64,000 nucleotides of DNA from Lysinibacillus piscis (lineage in GTDB: Bacteria > Bacillota > Bacilli > Bacillales_A > Planococcaceae), in assembly GCF_026012395.1 (NCBI RefSeq), contig NZ_BRZA01000001.1, positions 124,001-188,000 on the forward strand, given 5' to 3'. The notes under the pieces are model-generated. The model saw nothing but the letters and a program-made list of their open reading frames with translations, had not been told where the DNA came from and did not search any database. Made by a program: the position numbers and the translations under genes. Below are positions 9,697 through 17,700 of the stretch, piece by piece (position 1 is the first letter of the stretch; every line of letters begins with the position of its first letter).

Positions 9697-9726
9697 AGAT
9701 ATAACTAATTATAATTGGTTATATCT
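9697..9726. promoter_or_regulatory. 30-bp near-perfect palindrome, candidate operator for modAB and the regulator
   Basis: Fourteen of fifteen base pairs are symmetrical, with outer arms AGATATAAC and GTTATATCT and an AT-rich centre. It ends 8 bp before the modA ribosome site, where binding would block transcription or RNA polymerase. The divergent HTH-PBP gene is the obvious candidate binder. Confidence 0.7.
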
Positions 9727-9749
9727 TGTTATAAAAGGAGCCTTTGAAT

Positions 9750-10538
9750 ATGAAAAATATGTATCGTTTTATTGCCTTATTTATACTTGCCATTCTTATC
9801 GTAGGCTGTAGTAGTCCGAGCAGTGATTCGCCAGTAAAGGAAACGAAATCCGTTGAATTAACGATTTCCGCAGCCGCTAGCTTACAAGAGTCATTAGAAG
9901 CGTTAAAGGCAAGCTATGAAAAAGAACATGCAACTATCAAAATTACTTATAATTTCGGTGGTTCTGGTGCATTACAACAGCAAATTATTCAAGGCGCACC
10001 TGTCGATTTATTTTTTTCAGCCGCAGAAAATAAATTTAATGAGCTTGTGGATAAAGGTTTAATCGATGAAAAGCAGGGAACAAAGCTGTTGGCAAATGAA
10101 TTAGTGTTAGTTGTACCAGCAGGCAACGAGCAAAACATTCAGTCCTTTAAGGATTTAAAGCAAGCCCAGCATATTGCACTGGGTACACCTGAAACAGTGC
10201 CTGCTGGTCAGTATGGGGTGGAATCTTTAAAAAATATGGGGCTATGGAATGACCTCGAAGCGAAAGTTGTTTATACAAAAGATGTTCGTCAAGTACTAAC
10301 ATATACAGAAACAGGAAACGTGGAGGCTGGTTTAGTCTATAAAACAGATGCTCTTATTTCAGACAAGGTAACTGTTATTGCGACTGCTCCAGCAGATACA
10401 CATGCCCCGATTATTTATCCTGTGGGGATACTGAAAGATAGCAAGCATACAGCAGAGGCAGAAGCGTTCTATCAATATTTACAAAGTGAGGAAGCATTAA
10501 AAACATTCGAAAAGTATGGCTTCCAAGCTGTACAATAA
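9750..10538 (+). CDS. modA: Molybdate ABC transporter substrate-binding lipoprotein
   Basis: Extracellular molybdate-binding protein. It has a lipoprotein signal with lipobox LIVGC (Cys about residue 20), then the mature ModA fold starting ELTISAAASLQESL with the oxyanion-binding Ser residues, the NFGGSGALQQQI loop, and the VYTKDVRQVL segment. The ATG at 9750 has AAAGGAG 9 nt upstream; an in-frame TTG six bases earlier is too close to it. Followed by modB after 3 nt. About 262 aa, normal for the family. Tungstate could also be bound. Confidence 0.95.
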   Translation: MKNMYRFIALFILAILIVGCSSPSSDSPVKETKSVELTISAAASLQESLEALKASYEKEHATIKITYNFGGSGALQQQIIQGAPVDLFFSAAENKFNELVDKGLIDEKQGTKLLANELVLVVPAGNEQNIQSFKDLKQAQHIALGTPETVPAGQYGVESLKNMGLWNDLEAKVVYTKDVRQVLTYTETGNVEAGLVYKTDALISDKVTVIATAPADTHAPIIYPVGILKDSKHTAEAEAFYQYLQSEEALKTFEKYGFQAVQ

Positions 10539-10541
10539 TGT

Positions 10542-11201
10542 ATGAATAGTTATTTTTGGTCGCCTCTTATTCTATCCGTGGAAGTCGCCTTCGTAGCAGG
10601 CATGATGGCATTACTGACAGGAGTACTCTTAGGAAAATCGATGTCTCGCCACACATTTAGAGGCAAGTTATTGATTGAGACCCTCCTTTTATTGCCATTG
10701 GTCTTACCACCTACTGTCATCGGCTTTTTACTTATTATTATTTTTGGCAAAAACAGCGTATTTGGTCACTGGCTTACGGCACTATTCAATCAGCCAATCA
10801 TGTTTACATGGTGGGCAGCCGTTATCGCCTCAACAGTCGTAGCTTTTCCTTTAATGTACCAATCTGCTAAACTTGGCTTTTCCTCTGTTGAGTCCGATAT
10901 TGAACAGGCAGCACGTGTAGACGGGGCCAATGAGTGGCAAGTTTTTCGTTTCATCTCCATACCGCTTGCACTCAAGGCCATTATCGCAGGTGGCATTTTA
11001 AGCTTTGCCCGTGCATTAGGGGAATTCGGCGCAACTTTAATGTTTGCAGGCAATATTCCAGGGAAAACACAAACTGCGCCACTTGCCATTTATATGGCGA
11101 TTGATGCAGGCAATATGTCGCTTGCTTGGGCATGGGTTATTTGTATGGTCGGTATTTCCTTTTTAATGCTGTTAGCTGTGCATTTTATTCAATCCTCCTA
11201 A
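10542..11201 (+). CDS. modB: Molybdate ABC transporter permease
   Basis: 219-residue inner-membrane permease with about five transmembrane segments. The EAA loop that docks the ATPase is seen as EQAARVDGANEWQVFRFISIP, and FARALGEFGATLMFAGNIPG is characteristic of ModB/CysT-type permeases. It follows modA by 3 nt and is surely co-transcribed. No modC ATPase follows in this window; B. subtilis yvgLM also lacks an adjacent one, so an ATPase from elsewhere must be used. Confidence 0.95.
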   Translation: MNSYFWSPLILSVEVAFVAGMMALLTGVLLGKSMSRHTFRGKLLIETLLLLPLVLPPTVIGFLLIIIFGKNSVFGHWLTALFNQPIMFTWWAAVIASTVVAFPLMYQSAKLGFSSVESDIEQAARVDGANEWQVFRFISIPLALKAIIAGGILSFARALGEFGATLMFAGNIPGKTQTAPLAIYMAIDAGNMSLAWAWVICMVGISFLMLLAVHFIQSS

Positions 11202-11203
11202 AA

Positions 11204-11300
11204 AAGGAGACTAGGACAAAAGTATTCTAGCTAGTCAAAAGCCGAACGATTTAAGAAACTATTGTGAAGTGCTCCTAGATAGCTCGGTCTTCTCTATTTA
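11204..11300. mobile_element. Possible insertion-sequence end remnant
   Basis: Just after modB the sequence GGAGACTAGGACAAAAG resembles the AGAAGCTGGGACAAAAC found at 12328-12344 next to a transposase fragment (10 of 12 matches in the core). Such ends are common at IS termini in Firmicutes. It marks the left edge of an AT-rich islet. No transposase coding was recognised here, so this is tentative. Confidence 0.35.
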
Positions 11301-11342
11301 TTATAGAATATTTACACAAAATAAATCTAAAGGAGGTTCATG

Positions 11343-11852
11343 ATGAGAAAATTTTCGTTTTTTTTAATATTATTTTTACTACTATATGGATGTGCAAATA
11401 ACAATGTTAATAAAACAAGCAAAAATACTGACTTCGAAAAGAAAATAACAAATTTAGAAGAAGAAAATAATAATCTAAAAGAAGAAAACAATGCTTTGAA
11501 AGAAAAAATCAATAACATAGAAAACATAACAAATGACCAATTTAGAGAAGCAATAAATACTTCATTAAAATTCATAGATGCAATGAATAATCTAGACTAT
11601 GAATACTTAGAAAAAAATATAAATCCGAAAATAAAAATTAATCGTGATAAACAAATATTCATAGATGAAAACAACTCTGAATCGGGATTTTTAAAAGCTG
11701 ATTACAGTAAACTTGAATATAGAGGTTATCATTTAGACAATAACAAAATTCTTATATTTTTTGGTCAAGCTAACTTAGAAGCAAATGTTGAACTTGAAAT
11801 AACAATTAAAGAGGAAAACAATAAATACACAATAGATGCATATAGAAATTAA
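11343..11852 (+). CDS. Small AT-rich coiled-coil lipoprotein, function unknown
   Basis: A ~169-residue protein with a lipoprotein signal (lipobox LLYGC, Cys about residue 17), then a charged heptad-like coiled coil (about residues 30-65, EEENNNLKEENNALKEK), then an alpha/beta domain of ~100 residues resembling NTF2/SnoaL-like accessory lipoproteins only in general layout. Two adjacent ATGs exist (11340, 11343); the second has better spacing to AGGAGG. Base composition is far more AT-rich than the flanking genes, suggesting recent transfer. It sits between IS-like remnants with no operon partner. No family was recognised. Confidence 0.8.
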   Translation: MRKFSFFLILFLLLYGCANNNVNKTSKNTDFEKKITNLEEENNNLKEENNALKEKINNIENITNDQFREAINTSLKFIDAMNNLDYEYLEKNINPKIKINRDKQIFIDENNSESGFLKADYSKLEYRGYHLDNNKILIFFGQANLEANVELEITIKEENNKYTIDAYRN

Positions 11853-11939
11853 AATACTAAAATAAACCTATTGATAAAAAGAGCAGCTTCATGGTGAACA
11901 TATTTACATACCTACACATTTATTTTTTAAAATAGAGCA

Positions 11940-11968
11940 ATACTTGTTAATATAAAGTAAACAAGTAT
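11940..11968. repeat. 9-bp inverted repeat before the 112-residue ORF
   Basis: ATACTTGTT (11940-11948) and AACAAGTAT (11960-11968) are perfect inverted copies 11 bp apart, ending 3 bp before the AAGGAGG ribosome site. It could be an operator or a small mRNA hairpin shielding the start. Confidence 0.45.
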
Positions 11969-11985
11969 CTAAGGAGGTTAATTCA

Positions 11986-12324
11986 TTGCAGTCTACACGT
12001 AATTTAACCCAGAGTGAAATTGAAGCATTATTAGACGGTCCACAAAAATGCTTTCAAAGAATCAATGGTAGAAAGGTAAAGGTTACTGAAGAACATAAAG
12101 CTAATTTAAGAAAATCATTAGAAAAAACAATTGAGACGTTTAAGGCGAAAATAGACTTTAAAAACGCCAAACAACTTAGTGATTTATTACTCAATTTCGA
12201 TAATGTAAATTTTTTTGTAGAATTTGCTGATAATGATTCTATTTTCTATTCTTTTGAATGCATCAAAGAATCTCAACATTACACTTTTACAGATAGTGGC
12301 TTTTTCACATTACCAAAAAAATAA
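11986..12324 (+). CDS. Small hypothetical protein with a FliM/FliY-like N-terminal peptide
   Basis: A 112-residue protein starting at TTG 11986, with AAGGAGG 8 nt upstream. Residues 7-18 (LTQSEIEALLDG) closely resemble the N-terminal peptide of the flagellar switch proteins FliM and FliY (LSQxEIDALLxG), where the same motif binds phosphorylated CheY. The rest is a helical basic region (about 30-60) and a beta-rich end (FFVEFADNDSIFYSF). No switch-protein domain follows. It is AT-rich like the preceding lipoprotein gene and is followed by IS remnants. Function is not known; the resemblance could be chance. Confidence 0.7.
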   Translation: MQSTRNLTQSEIEALLDGPQKCFQRINGRKVKVTEEHKANLRKSLEKTIETFKAKIDFKNAKQLSDLLLNFDNVNFFVEFADNDSIFYSFECIKESQHYTFTDSGFFTLPKK

Positions 12325-12325
12325 A

Positions 12326-12500
12326 GAAGCTGGGACAAAACTAGCTCAGCATAAATAGAAAGGAGAATTTAAGTTCGCTCAAATTCTCCTTTCTCCACCA
12401 TTACATTTTATATATTTTTGTTTGTTGACCATGTATTTTCGTAAATTTACGGTCATTAATGCGACCCCCATTTCGTTTTCAACCTTCAATATTGTCTACT
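12326..12500 (-). mobile_element. Terminal remnant of an insertion sequence (IS1182-like)
   Basis: The segment carries an IS-like terminus (AGAAGCTGGGACAAAAC at 12328), an 11-bp inverted repeat AGGAGAATTT...AAATTCTCCT (12361-12390) and the C-terminal codons of a transposase read on the minus strand. The rest of the element is gone; the next sequence belongs to the moaD 3' flank. Confidence 0.65.
12379..12495 (-). pseudogene. Transposase C-terminal fragment
   Basis: Minus-strand frame with stop at 12379-12381 encodes 38 residues containing KVENEMGVALMTVNLRKYM, which looks like the end of IS1182-family DDE transposases. It is cut off upstream by an in-frame stop at 12496-12498 and has no start, so it is a dead fragment. 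Family assignment is from memory of typical C-termini. Confidence 0.6.
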
Positions 12501-12535
12501 TAAAGGGGATAATACCAGTACCAGCCTCATCTTTT

Positions 12536-12766
12536 TTATCCACCACTAATCGGCGGAATAAAAGCAATTGTATCTTCTTGCTCAATAACTGTCGCATCTG
12601 TTGCAAATTCCTCATTTACCGCCACCATCACCTGCTGAACAGCAACGTTTGGGTAATGGCTCGCCATCCATGCCTTTAATTCTCCAACTGTACATGCAGG
12701 CAAATCAACTGTTATTTTCGGCTGCCCAATTGCTTCTTGTAAATGTGCAAACAATAAAATCTCCAT
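12536..12766 (-). CDS. moaD: Molybdopterin synthase small subunit
   Basis: A 76-residue ubiquitin-fold protein ending in PPISGG; the C-terminal Gly-Gly is thiocarboxylated and donates sulfur to precursor Z to form molybdopterin. The family's length and the TVGELKAWM segment fit. It lies 5 nt after moaE, its synthase partner, and ends the minus-strand operon moeB-moeA-mobB-moaE-moaD. MoeB two genes upstream would adenylate its C-terminus. IS remnants follow directly downstream, so no clean terminator was seen. Confidence 0.95.
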   Translation of the reverse strand: MEILLFAHLQEAIGQPKITVDLPACTVGELKAWMASHYPNVAVQQVMVAVNEEFATDATVIEQEDTIAFIPPISGG

Positions 12767-12771
12767 AACCC

Positions 12772-13242
12772 TTAGTCCTCCTCATTCATTGATGCTGCAC
12801 CTGCTGGGTAAGGGACATTTTCTAATTGGTCCCCTATCCATTCTGTACCATCTTCCCAACATTCCTTTTTCCAAATCGGCACTATTTGTTTAATACGATC
12901 AATCACATATTCATTTGCCTCATACGCTATTTTTCGATGTGGAGAGGATACTGCAATAACCACCGCAATATCTGAAATGGTTAAATGACCGATTCGATGT
13001 GTAATCGCTACCTGTGCGTCTGACCAGCGCTCCTTTATTTCTTTGGCAATTTGCTCAAACATTTTAATCGCCATTGGGATGTAGGCTTGATATTCCAAAT
13101 GCAATGTTTTTTTGCCATTCGTCATTTCTCGTACTGTGCCAATAAAAACGGTAATCGCCCCTGCGTTACGGCTAACCACTTTTTGTCGTACCTCTTCTAC
13201 ATCAATTGGTTTGTCTATAATTTCAAAGAATGCTGTATTCAT
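12772..13242 (-). CDS. moaE: Molybdopterin synthase catalytic subunit
   Basis: 156-residue large subunit that, with MoaD thiocarboxylate, converts cyclic pyranopterin monophosphate to molybdopterin. Seen are GAITVFIGTVRE near residue 28, YQAYIPMA, HRIGHLTISD, and the catalytic region around SSPHRKIAYEAN and WKKECWEDG (Lys residues contacting the MoaD tail). Overlaps mobB by 4 nt and is followed by moaD after 5 nt, so synthesis of the two synthase subunits is coupled. Confidence 0.96.
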   Translation of the reverse strand: MNTAFFEIIDKPIDVEEVRQKVVSRNAGAITVFIGTVREMTNGKKTLHLEYQAYIPMAIKMFEQIAKEIKERWSDAQVAITHRIGHLTISDIAVVIAVSSPHRKIAYEANEYVIDRIKQIVPIWKKECWEDGTEWIGDQLENVPYPAGAASMNEED

Positions 13243-13763
13243 GATTTTATCCTCATTTCTGTCATTAAAAAATCGAGATATTGCGCTTGTTCATGGATTG
13301 AAAAAGCTGGATAGGGTAGTGGCTGCTCTAATGGATATGTAGGCCAATAGAGCACACATAGAATATTGGATACTTGCTGTAATAAGACTTGGTCTGCTAT
13401 TGTTCGTAATAGTACCACCTTCAGATAATGCTCTTGTTTATAGCCTTCTATTAACAATATATCTAAAGGAAAATCCTTGTAAATCGCTATGATATCTGCT
13501 AGCTCCCAATGCTCCTGCTGAATGCTTAGACGCAAAGTACCTGCTCCCTCTACCGCCGTTACACTAGCACCAGCCTGCTCATGGCGGGCACTATCTTTTG
13601 TGCTGTCTGTGGCTGGTATTCCTCCATGCCCATGATGCTTGATTGTTCCCACACGTAAGCCTTCTTGTGTGGCCTGCACAATAAGCTGCTCGACAAGCGT
13701 TGTTTTACCACTGTTTTGATAGCCTACAATTTGTAGGATTTTTCGATTTTGTCCCAAGGCCAT
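13239..13763 (-). CDS. mobB: Molybdopterin-guanine dinucleotide biosynthesis adaptor protein
   Basis: 174-residue GTP-binding protein assisting attachment of GMP to molybdopterin by MobA. The P-loop GYQNSGKTTL is at about residues 14-23, with TIKHHGHGG and LIEGYKQE downstream, as in MobB. It overlaps the moeA end by 40 nt and the moaE start by 4 nt, so the operon is tightly packed. MobA is encoded on the other strand at 16597. bis-MGD is the cofactor form needed by the FdhA encoded at 20373. Confidence 0.94.
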   Translation of the reverse strand: MALGQNRKILQIVGYQNSGKTTLVEQLIVQATQEGLRVGTIKHHGHGGIPATDSTKDSARHEQAGASVTAVEGAGTLRLSIQQEHWELADIIAIYKDFPLDILLIEGYKQEHYLKVVLLRTIADQVLLQQVSNILCVLYWPTYPLEQPLPYPAFSIHEQAQYLDFLMTEMRIKS

Positions 13764-15016
13764 TCACTTCCTTGCATATCCTCTACTAATAAAACTACGA
13801 CTTGCCTACCTTTTTCATAGCCACGTGACCCTCCTGGTAACACAATCAGTGCATTGGCCCCACCTAATGAAGACACAGCACTTGATTTATCAAAGCCAGA
13901 AGGAACAGCGACTAATTGACCGTTTTCATAAAAAACAGTAGCACGCACAAAACGGGTAAATGGATTTGGCTTTTTAAAATCTGCTCCTAAAATTGCTTGC
14001 TCTCTCCGCAAATGAGGTTGTGGATGATGGCCAGCTGTTCGGATAATAGGACGTGTAAATAGCTCAAAGCCCACATAACAAGCAGATGGATTACCTGATA
14101 AACCAAATAACAATTGACCATTACGTGCCGCCACTGTTGTCACACTGCCTGGTCGCATTGCTACTTTATTGAACAACACTTCTGCCCCAATCGCTTCATA
14201 AATGGCTGGCAAATAATCATAATCTCCTACTGATACCCCGCCTGTTGTAATCAATATATCCACTTGCTGGAGTGCTTGTTTAACAGCTTGAATGCAAATA
14301 TCCAAGTCATCACTCAATTTACCAAAGTATTTAGCTGTTGCGCCTGCACGCTCAATTTGTGCCATTATCATATAAGCATTGCTATTGCGAATTTTTCCAG
14401 GCTGCAAAGGTTCGTTAGGCTCTAACAATTCACTGCCCGTCGCAATCACACCAACAATGGGTTTGCGAACAACAGGCACTTGCTCATAGCCGAACGTAGC
14501 CAATAATGCCACAACACCAGGATTAATATATTGCCCTTTTTCAAGAAGAATAGCACCTTTTTGTACATCTTCTCCCTTATAGGAAATATTAGTTCCTGCT
14601 TCAAACGAGCGTTTTATCGACATATAGGCCTGATCATCTATTTCAAACATCTGTGTTAATTCTAACATAACGACTGCATCGCAACCTTGTGGAATCATGG
14701 CACCTGTCATAATACGTACCGCCTGTTGCTCCTCCACCATCTCATCGTACGTATAGCCTGCACCGATTTCGCCTACTACTTTAAATGTTACAGGCTGCTC
14801 GGCACTTGCTGTCGCACTATCTATAGAGCGAATCGCATAGCCATCATAGGGAGAGCGGTCAAAAGCAGGCACGTCCTGGTCGGCTGCAATATCCTCTGCT
14901 AAAAAACGTCCATACGCCTCCTGCAATGCTACCCTTTCTGTTTTAGCGCTAAAGGCATATGCCATCACGCGTTGCACCGCTTCTCCAACAGCAATTGGGT
15001 TTCTTTTCTCTAACAT
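13724..15016 (-). CDS. moeA: Molybdopterin molybdenumtransferase
   Basis: Inserts molybdate into adenylylated molybdopterin. Typical MoeA landmarks are present: DRSPYDGYAIRS, the MTGAMIPQGCDAVV region, GVIATGSEL, TTGGVSVGDYDYLP, and LFGLSGNPSACYVGFELF. The C-terminal domain IV is present; length ~430 aa is normal. The ATG at 15016 is chosen because AAGGAG lies 8 nt upstream; an in-frame GTG nine bases earlier overlaps that site. It follows moeB by 12 nt and overlaps mobB. Confidence 0.95.
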   Translation of the reverse strand: MLEKRNPIAVGEAVQRVMAYAFSAKTERVALQEAYGRFLAEDIAADQDVPAFDRSPYDGYAIRSIDSATASAEQPVTFKVVGEIGAGYTYDEMVEEQQAVRIMTGAMIPQGCDAVVMLELTQMFEIDDQAYMSIKRSFEAGTNISYKGEDVQKGAILLEKGQYINPGVVALLATFGYEQVPVVRKPIVGVIATGSELLEPNEPLQPGKIRNSNAYMIMAQIERAGATAKYFGKLSDDLDICIQAVKQALQQVDILITTGGVSVGDYDYLPAIYEAIGAEVLFNKVAMRPGSVTTVAARNGQLLFGLSGNPSACYVGFELFTRPIIRTAGHHPQPHLRREQAILGADFKKPNPFTRFVRATVFYENGQLVAVPSGFDKSSAVSSLGGANALIVLPGGSRGYEKGRQVVVLLVEDMQGSEWPWDKIEKSYKL

Positions 15017-15028
15017 AGACAACACTCC

Positions 15029-16045
15029 TTATCCTAATAAACGATAATAAATTGTTTTCGCCTGCTGTACATCTTGAACACCATGAATGACTACTCGTCC
15101 ATCTCGGAAAATAACTATGCGATAGTCCATTGCCTGACAAGAGAGCAAATATGGATTGTGCTGAATATCACCATAGGGGCGAAGTTGCTGTGCCAGTTGC
15201 TCCAAATCGTAGTCAATCGGCTGTGCAGGACGAAGCTGGATGGCATCACGCCCACATAATACATCGAGCTTTGTTTGATTTTCATAGGCTAAATAAGGAT
15301 ACGTCGGACTTGTACCACAGGATGGACATTGTGGGTTACGCATTTTCTCCACATTGATTTCATAATGCTGATTTTGCCATACATCGAATGTTAAATAACT
15401 TTTTCGTAAAGCTGCTTGATCTCCTACTAATAGCTTCAATACTTCAGCAACTTGATAAGCAGCTACAACTTGCACTACTGGGCTAATAATCCCTACCGTA
15501 TCACAGGTCATGCCCGAATTTGGTATCGCTGTCAGCAAGCATTGTAAACAAGGTGTTGTCCCTGGTAGTATTGTATAGGTCGAGCCATAGCTACCCACAC
15601 ATGAGCCATAAATCCATGGAATTCGATGTTGCTGTGCTAAATCATTGATAAAAAAGCGAATATCGAAATTATCCGTCGCATCGATAATGACGTCTATTCC
15701 GACAAGCAATGAGGCAAATTGCTCTGTATAAGCATCCAAAATATGTACATCAATCTCTACCTCGGTATTAATACATTGTAATCGTTCTTTCGCCGCAATC
15801 ACTTTCGGCACTTGCATTTTGGCATCTTGCTCTGTATATAATTGCTGTCTTTGCAAATTGCTCCATTCCACATAATCACGGTCTACGAGTGTTAATTTAC
15901 CAACACCTGCTCGTACTAGCGCTTCTGCACTTGCACTACCTAATGCACCCACTCCAACAATCAATACATGTTTTTCTTGAAGTTGCTGCTGTCCTTGTTG
16001 ACCAATTGAGCGAAATAATTGCTGTCTAGAATATCTATTTTCCAT
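15029..16045 (-). CDS. moeB: Molybdopterin synthase sulfur carrier adenylyltransferase (MoeB/ThiF family)
   Basis: 338-residue E1-like enzyme that adenylates the MoaD C-terminus. It starts RYSRQQLF, has the ATP-binding GVGALGSASAEALVRAGVG loop (about residues 31-49), the acidic DRDYVEWSNLQRQ motif, IIDATDNFDIR, and zinc-site cysteines CLQC and CPSC. The last ~75 residues form a short extension that loosely resembles a degraded rhodanese-like region. First gene of the minus-strand moe operon and divergent from moaB with only 57 bp between. ThiF or HesA function cannot be excluded, but context favours MoeB. Confidence 0.93.
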   Translation of the reverse strand: MENRYSRQQLFRSIGQQGQQQLQEKHVLIVGVGALGSASAEALVRAGVGKLTLVDRDYVEWSNLQRQQLYTEQDAKMQVPKVIAAKERLQCINTEVEIDVHILDAYTEQFASLLVGIDVIIDATDNFDIRFFINDLAQQHRIPWIYGSCVGSYGSTYTILPGTTPCLQCLLTAIPNSGMTCDTVGIISPVVQVVAAYQVAEVLKLLVGDQAALRKSYLTFDVWQNQHYEINVEKMRNPQCPSCGTSPTYPYLAYENQTKLDVLCGRDAIQLRPAQPIDYDLEQLAQQLRPYGDIQHNPYLLSCQAMDYRIVIFRDGRVVIHGVQDVQQAKTIYYRLLG

Positions 16046-16102
16046 ACTATTTTACCTTTCATGTTATAGTTTTAAATGAATGAAAATAAAGGAGGGCTTT
16101 TT

Positions 16103-16600
16103 ATGACGCATCCCACACATCAACAATTACCCGTCCAAGCGGCTATTTTAACAGTGAGTGACACACGTACAAAAGCAGATGATAGCAGTGGCCAGCGTAT
16201 TCAATCACTGCTGACGGACGCCTCATTTACATTAGCAGACTATCAAATTGTGCCCGACGAACCTGTTGCCATTTCACAAATCGTTCAAAATTGGTGTGAT
16301 GATGCAACTGTCCAAGCCATTATTATCACAGGTGGCACTGGCTTTACACCAAGAGATCAAACATATGATACCATTGTCCCTCTTTTGGAGAAAGAAATGA
16401 TGGGCTTTGGCGAACTGTTTCGTGCACTTAGTTATAAAGAAATCGGACCCAAAGCGATGTTTAGCCGTGCCACAGCAGGTAGTCGCCAGCAAACAGCCAT
16501 TTATGTACTACCAGGCTCTACAAATGCTGTCCATCTTGCTATGACCAAGCTGATTCTACCTACTGTACAGCATTTTGTCGGTGAGCTACATCGTCTATGA
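16103..16600 (+). CDS. moaB: Molybdenum cofactor biosynthesis protein B
   Basis: 165-residue MoaB/MogA-fold enzyme that adenylates molybdopterin before metal insertion. The AAILTVSDTRTK start of the domain, the TGGTGFTPRDQT motif and the FSRATAGSRQQTAIYVLPGS segment are diagnostic. The ATG at 16103 has AAGGAGG 7 nt upstream and is preferred over an in-frame ATG at 16076 that precedes the site. The stop overlaps the mobA start (ATGA), so moaB-mobA-moaC form one operon divergent from moeB. Confidence 0.95.
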   Translation: MTHPTHQQLPVQAAILTVSDTRTKADDSSGQRIQSLLTDASFTLADYQIVPDEPVAISQIVQNWCDDATVQAIIITGGTGFTPRDQTYDTIVPLLEKEMMGFGELFRALSYKEIGPKAMFSRATAGSRQQTAIYVLPGSTNAVHLAMTKLILPTVQHFVGELHRL

Positions 16601-17187
16601 ACATTGCTGGTGTCGTATTAGCAGGCGGGCAATCCTCTCGGTATGGTCAGCCGAAAATGTTTGAACCATTTGCAGGTCAGCCTCTCTATAAGCACAGTCT
16701 CATAGCTTTACAAAAAAATCAACTACAGCCAATCATTATTGCGACAAATGCTAGTTTACAATCGCAATTTCTAGAAAATGACGTACAATGGATAATTGAA
16801 GAACAGCCGCATCAAGGGCCTCTCTTTGCTTTACATACGATTATGAACCATTTTCCTACTGTTGAATGGTTTTTTGTATTAGCGAGCGATATGCCACTCA
16901 TACATGCACAATTTGTTCAAACAATGCTAGCATTTATTGATGAACGCTATGATGCCATTGTACCGCAACAAGCTGATAAATTGCAGCCTCTTGCCGCTTT
17001 GTATCGACGTAGTGCCTTGCCTATCGCTACACAACTAGTGCTACAAAATAGACGCAGTATGCAAGCTTTATTAGCACAGCTTCGTGTATGTTATATACCA
17101 TTTGAAGAAAATAATAAGCTCTTTACCAATATTAATACACAGCAAGATTGGTCAGCAGCATATACAAAGGAGTCCTATCATGAATAA
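16597..17187 (+). CDS. mobA: Molybdenum cofactor guanylyltransferase
   Basis: 196-residue nucleotidyltransferase forming molybdopterin guanine dinucleotide. The N-terminal VVLAGGQSSRYGQPKM is the GTP-binding signature (LAGGxSxRxGxxK), and VLASDMPL holds the metal-binding Asp. Overlaps moaB by 4 nt and moaC by 8 nt. Its presence fits the need for bis-MGD in the adjacent formate dehydrogenase. Confidence 0.95.
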   Translation: MNIAGVVLAGGQSSRYGQPKMFEPFAGQPLYKHSLIALQKNQLQPIIIATNASLQSQFLENDVQWIIEEQPHQGPLFALHTIMNHFPTVEWFFVLASDMPLIHAQFVQTMLAFIDERYDAIVPQQADKLQPLAALYRRSALPIATQLVLQNRRSMQALLAQLRVCYIPFEENNKLFTNINTQQDWSAAYTKESYHE

Positions 17188-17662
17188 TTTTACCCATTGG
17201 AACGAAGAAGGTCGTCCAAAAATGGTCGATATTTCTGCAAAAGATGTTACAAAACGTACAGCGATTGCCCATAGTACCGTTACGTTATCAGACGCAGTGT
17301 ATGAAGCCATCCAACAAGGCGGCATTAAAAAAGGTGACCCCACACAAGTAGCACAAATTGCTGGCATTATGGGTGCTAAAAAAACAGCGGATATTATTCC
17401 GATGTGTCACCCAATTATGCTACAAGGCGTGGATTTCCAGTTCAACTATACCAAAGCAACAGTGGGCTATGAGCTACACATTGAAGCAACCGTTTCATGC
17501 GGTGGAAAAACAGGTGTTGAAATGGAAGCACTAACAGCCGTCTCTGTTGCAGCACTAACCTTTTACGATATGTGTAAAGCAATCGATAAATCCATGACCA
17601 TTAAAGAAACCTATCTTGTACGAAAAACAGGTGGCAAAAGCGGTACATTCACACGTGAATAA
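17180..17662 (+). CDS. moaC: Cyclic pyranopterin monophosphate synthase
   Basis: 160-residue enzyme completing precursor Z formation from the MoaA product. MVDISAKDVTKRTA near the start, IIPMCHPIMLQG and the GKTGVEMEALTAVSVAALTFYDM block with catalytic Lys/Asp are classic MoaC. The ATG at 17180 has AAAGGAG 7 nt upstream and matches family starts; an ORF start at 17084 lies within mobA and is not supported. Followed by a strong terminator shared with convergent moaA. Confidence 0.96.
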   Translation: MNNFTHWNEEGRPKMVDISAKDVTKRTAIAHSTVTLSDAVYEAIQQGGIKKGDPTQVAQIAGIMGAKKTADIIPMCHPIMLQGVDFQFNYTKATVGYELHIEATVSCGGKTGVEMEALTAVSVAALTFYDMCKAIDKSMTIKETYLVRKTGGKSGTFTRE

Positions 17663-17700
17663 ACAAAAAAATTCGGCATTATTTTGCCGATTTTTTTGTT
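17662..17700. terminator. Terminator between moaC and moaA
   Basis: TCGGCA/TGCCGA core stem (17673-17678 with 17685-17690) extended by A7/T7 arms; both strands end in a T-run, so it serves both convergent genes. Confidence 0.9.

Noticed and set aside
12422-12679. Plus-strand 85-residue open frame
   Set aside because: It is antisense to the transposase remnant and the moaD 3' end, with no ribosome site or recognisable protein features.
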